Shown here: piece after piece, positions 49,566 through 50,368 of the stretch
How positions within the stretch are numbered: the stretch's first letter is position 1
How the letters are laid out: each line of letters begins with the position of its first letter
Virus record (IMG/VR): IMGVR_UViG_3300025102_000050
Span: 1-50,368 of that record
Source of the DNA: a virus
Direction: 5' to 3' (one strand)
DNA: 50,368 bases
Position numbers and translations under genes: made by a program
The notes under the pieces: model-generated
What the model was told of the DNA's origin: nothing
Database searches by the model: none
What the model saw: the letters and a program-made list of their open reading frames with translations, nothing else

Positions 49566-49587
49566 GGAGTGTCGGCGAAGACACTCC
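49566..49587. repeat. Dispersed palindrome copy 17, next to hammerhead 3
   Basis: Arms GGAGTGTC/GACACTCC around GGCGAA. CCTGTC at 49588-49593 is complementary to GACAGG at 49557-49562, which is the 5' strand of hammerhead stem III plus the cleavage-site base. The RNA end left by cleavage could thus fold back exactly to its last base. Confidence 0.9.
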
Positions 49588-49596
49588 CCTGTCTTA

Positions 49597-50368
49597 TCAA
49601 TTCAACCCTGCGTTATCCTCGTTCGTTCTGTAACGAGTCCCTCGTTCACGCGCTAGTGCTCTAGTGTAAAAACGTTTCATTGAACCCACGGACCGGTGCG
49701 CATACCTAACATTGTCACCTTCAAAGTATTCACGTGTAACCGAACATACTCGATTGTTGTTGATGGCTTTCTGAAAGGCCTTGGCGAGTGTTAGAATGTT
49801 TTCTACCTCTTCAGCGGTGCTGTACATTCTTTTGAGTATTGGGGTGATTCTTTTCAAAAAAGAAGCATGAGTCTTTCCTGCGTGATTCACTCCGTAGTTT
49901 ACTAACTCAAAGAACAATTCGTATCTGCGAATCATGCCTTTCACTGAGGTGATGCGCGCAGGCAATCTAAACTCGATGCCGTGACCGGTGTTCTTCACCA
50001 CGCAATATTTCGTGCCGTACTCAAAATCATTAGAACCCCAACCCTCTGAAGTGTTAAGAAATGGATTACCTAAACAGTAGTAATTAGATAATCTGTATCT
50101 AAACAGTGCGAGAATAATACCGCTGTAAGGTCTTATGGCCTCGAGTAATTGCGTTCCGTTCATCCCATCGACACTTAGGTGCGTATGCGTGGAGCATGTG
50201 GAGTTAGAAGGGCTGTCACTGTCTTCAATGACTCTGCTAGCCTCGTGAAACATATTGAAGACTTTAGACCTCCAATGTGATTTTGGCAATAGCGGTAGTA
50301 CGTGCGTGATTGCCTCTAGGCCACAAGTAGAATCTGTTTCGAAACCCTTAAAGAGCGCGTACTCCTTA
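49597..50368 (-). CDS. Amidoligase-like (Amidoligase_2, COOH-NH2 ligase) enzyme, 5' part beyond the window
   Basis: The open frame continues to the window edge: upstream of the first TTG it reads LFKGFETDSTCGLEAITHVL. The true start therefore lies outside, and the product is longer than the 230 residues from the TTG at 50289. The motifs fit the Amidoligase_2 glutamine synthetase-like fold: DSTCGLEAIT (acidic nucleotide/metal site), CSTHTHLSVDG (His pair) and GHGIEFRLPARI (EFR strand), then a basic helical end. Such enzymes join amino groups to carboxyl groups using ATP and occur with GATase II and GGCT enzymes, as here. Hammerhead element 3 follows the gene. Confidence 0.82.
   Translation of the reverse strand, partial: KEYALFKGFETDSTCGLEAITHVLPLLPKSHWRSKVFNMFHEASRVIEDSDSPSNSTCSTHTHLSVDGMNGTQLLEAIRPYSGIILALFRYRLSNYYCLGNPFLNTSEGWGSNDFEYGTKYCVVKNTGHGIEFRLPARITSVKGMIRRYELFFELVNYGVNHAGKTHASFLKRITPILKRMYSTAEEVENILTLAKAFQKAINNNRVCSVTREYFEGDNVRYAHRSVGSMKRFYTRALARERGTRYRTNEDNAGLN

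Noticed and set aside
40689-49587. A CRISPR array or iteron array formed by the repeats
   Set aside because: Spacing is irregular (from tens to thousands of bases), with genes between. No spacers or cas genes are present.
1-50368. tRNA genes, integrase, attachment sites or lysogeny repressor
   Set aside because: I looked for cloverleaf-type sequences, tyrosine or serine recombinase motifs and repressor-like genes and saw none. A virulent lifestyle is more likely, though the genome is not complete here.

Overview
The window is part of the genome of a tailed bacteriophage with a short-tail, podovirus-like gene set, infecting a Bacteroidetes host, probably a flavobacterium. Three things point there. 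Promoter -7 boxes of the Bacteroidetes type (TAnnTTTG, most often TATCTTTG) stand in front of several genes. Start codons follow A-rich 'ATAAAAATG' leaders rather than Shine-Dalgarno sequences. The gene for the 1496-residue tail protein and the gene after it resemble the stabilization/tail proteins of crAss-like phages. I see no tRNA, rRNA, CRISPR array, integrase or insertion sequence.

Layout: bases 1-33973 are all on the + strand and hold virion and lysis genes. These are three small structural-looking proteins, a membrane coiled-coil protein, an amidase endolysin with an overlapping holin, a repeat-rich tail fibre, a tandem GroES-like protein, a probable small terminase, TerL, portal, scaffold-like protein, major capsid protein, neck/tail proteins, ejection-type internal proteins, and one giant 3269-residue polyvalent protein with an HExxH protease motif. 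Bases 33988-50368 are all on the - strand. They hold nucleases, two small proteins with DnaA domain IV-like helix-turn-helix regions, an SNF2-type helicase with an overlapping VRR-NUC, a primase-helicase, an SSB-like protein, a RecE-like exonuclease with a Sak-type annealing protein, a run of small unknown proteins, and finally a module with a GATase II-GGCT-zinc ribbon fusion and an amidoligase, separated by very small membrane proteins.

Two layers of non-coding structure stand out. (1) Three intergenic elements (46901-46949, 48959-49007, 49512-49562) fold on the - strand as compact type III hammerhead ribozymes: CUGAUGA and GAAA cores, a GUH cleavage site, covarying stems and fixed UGUGUG and AAAA loops. 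(2) Seventeen copies of a short palindrome (consensus AGTGTCGTYRACGACACT) are scattered over the window, between genes and inside seven places in six coding frames, in all three phases. The two layers meet: each hammerhead has one palindrome immediately 5' of it in the RNA, with flanks that can pair with the strand left at the 3' end by cleavage. I infer a ribozyme-made mRNA 3' end capped by a hairpin, within the operon that carries the amidoligase/GATase/GGCT peptide-modification genes.

The AT-rich gap at 40512-40734, between the primase and SSB genes, contains long inverted repeats and is the best candidate replication origin.
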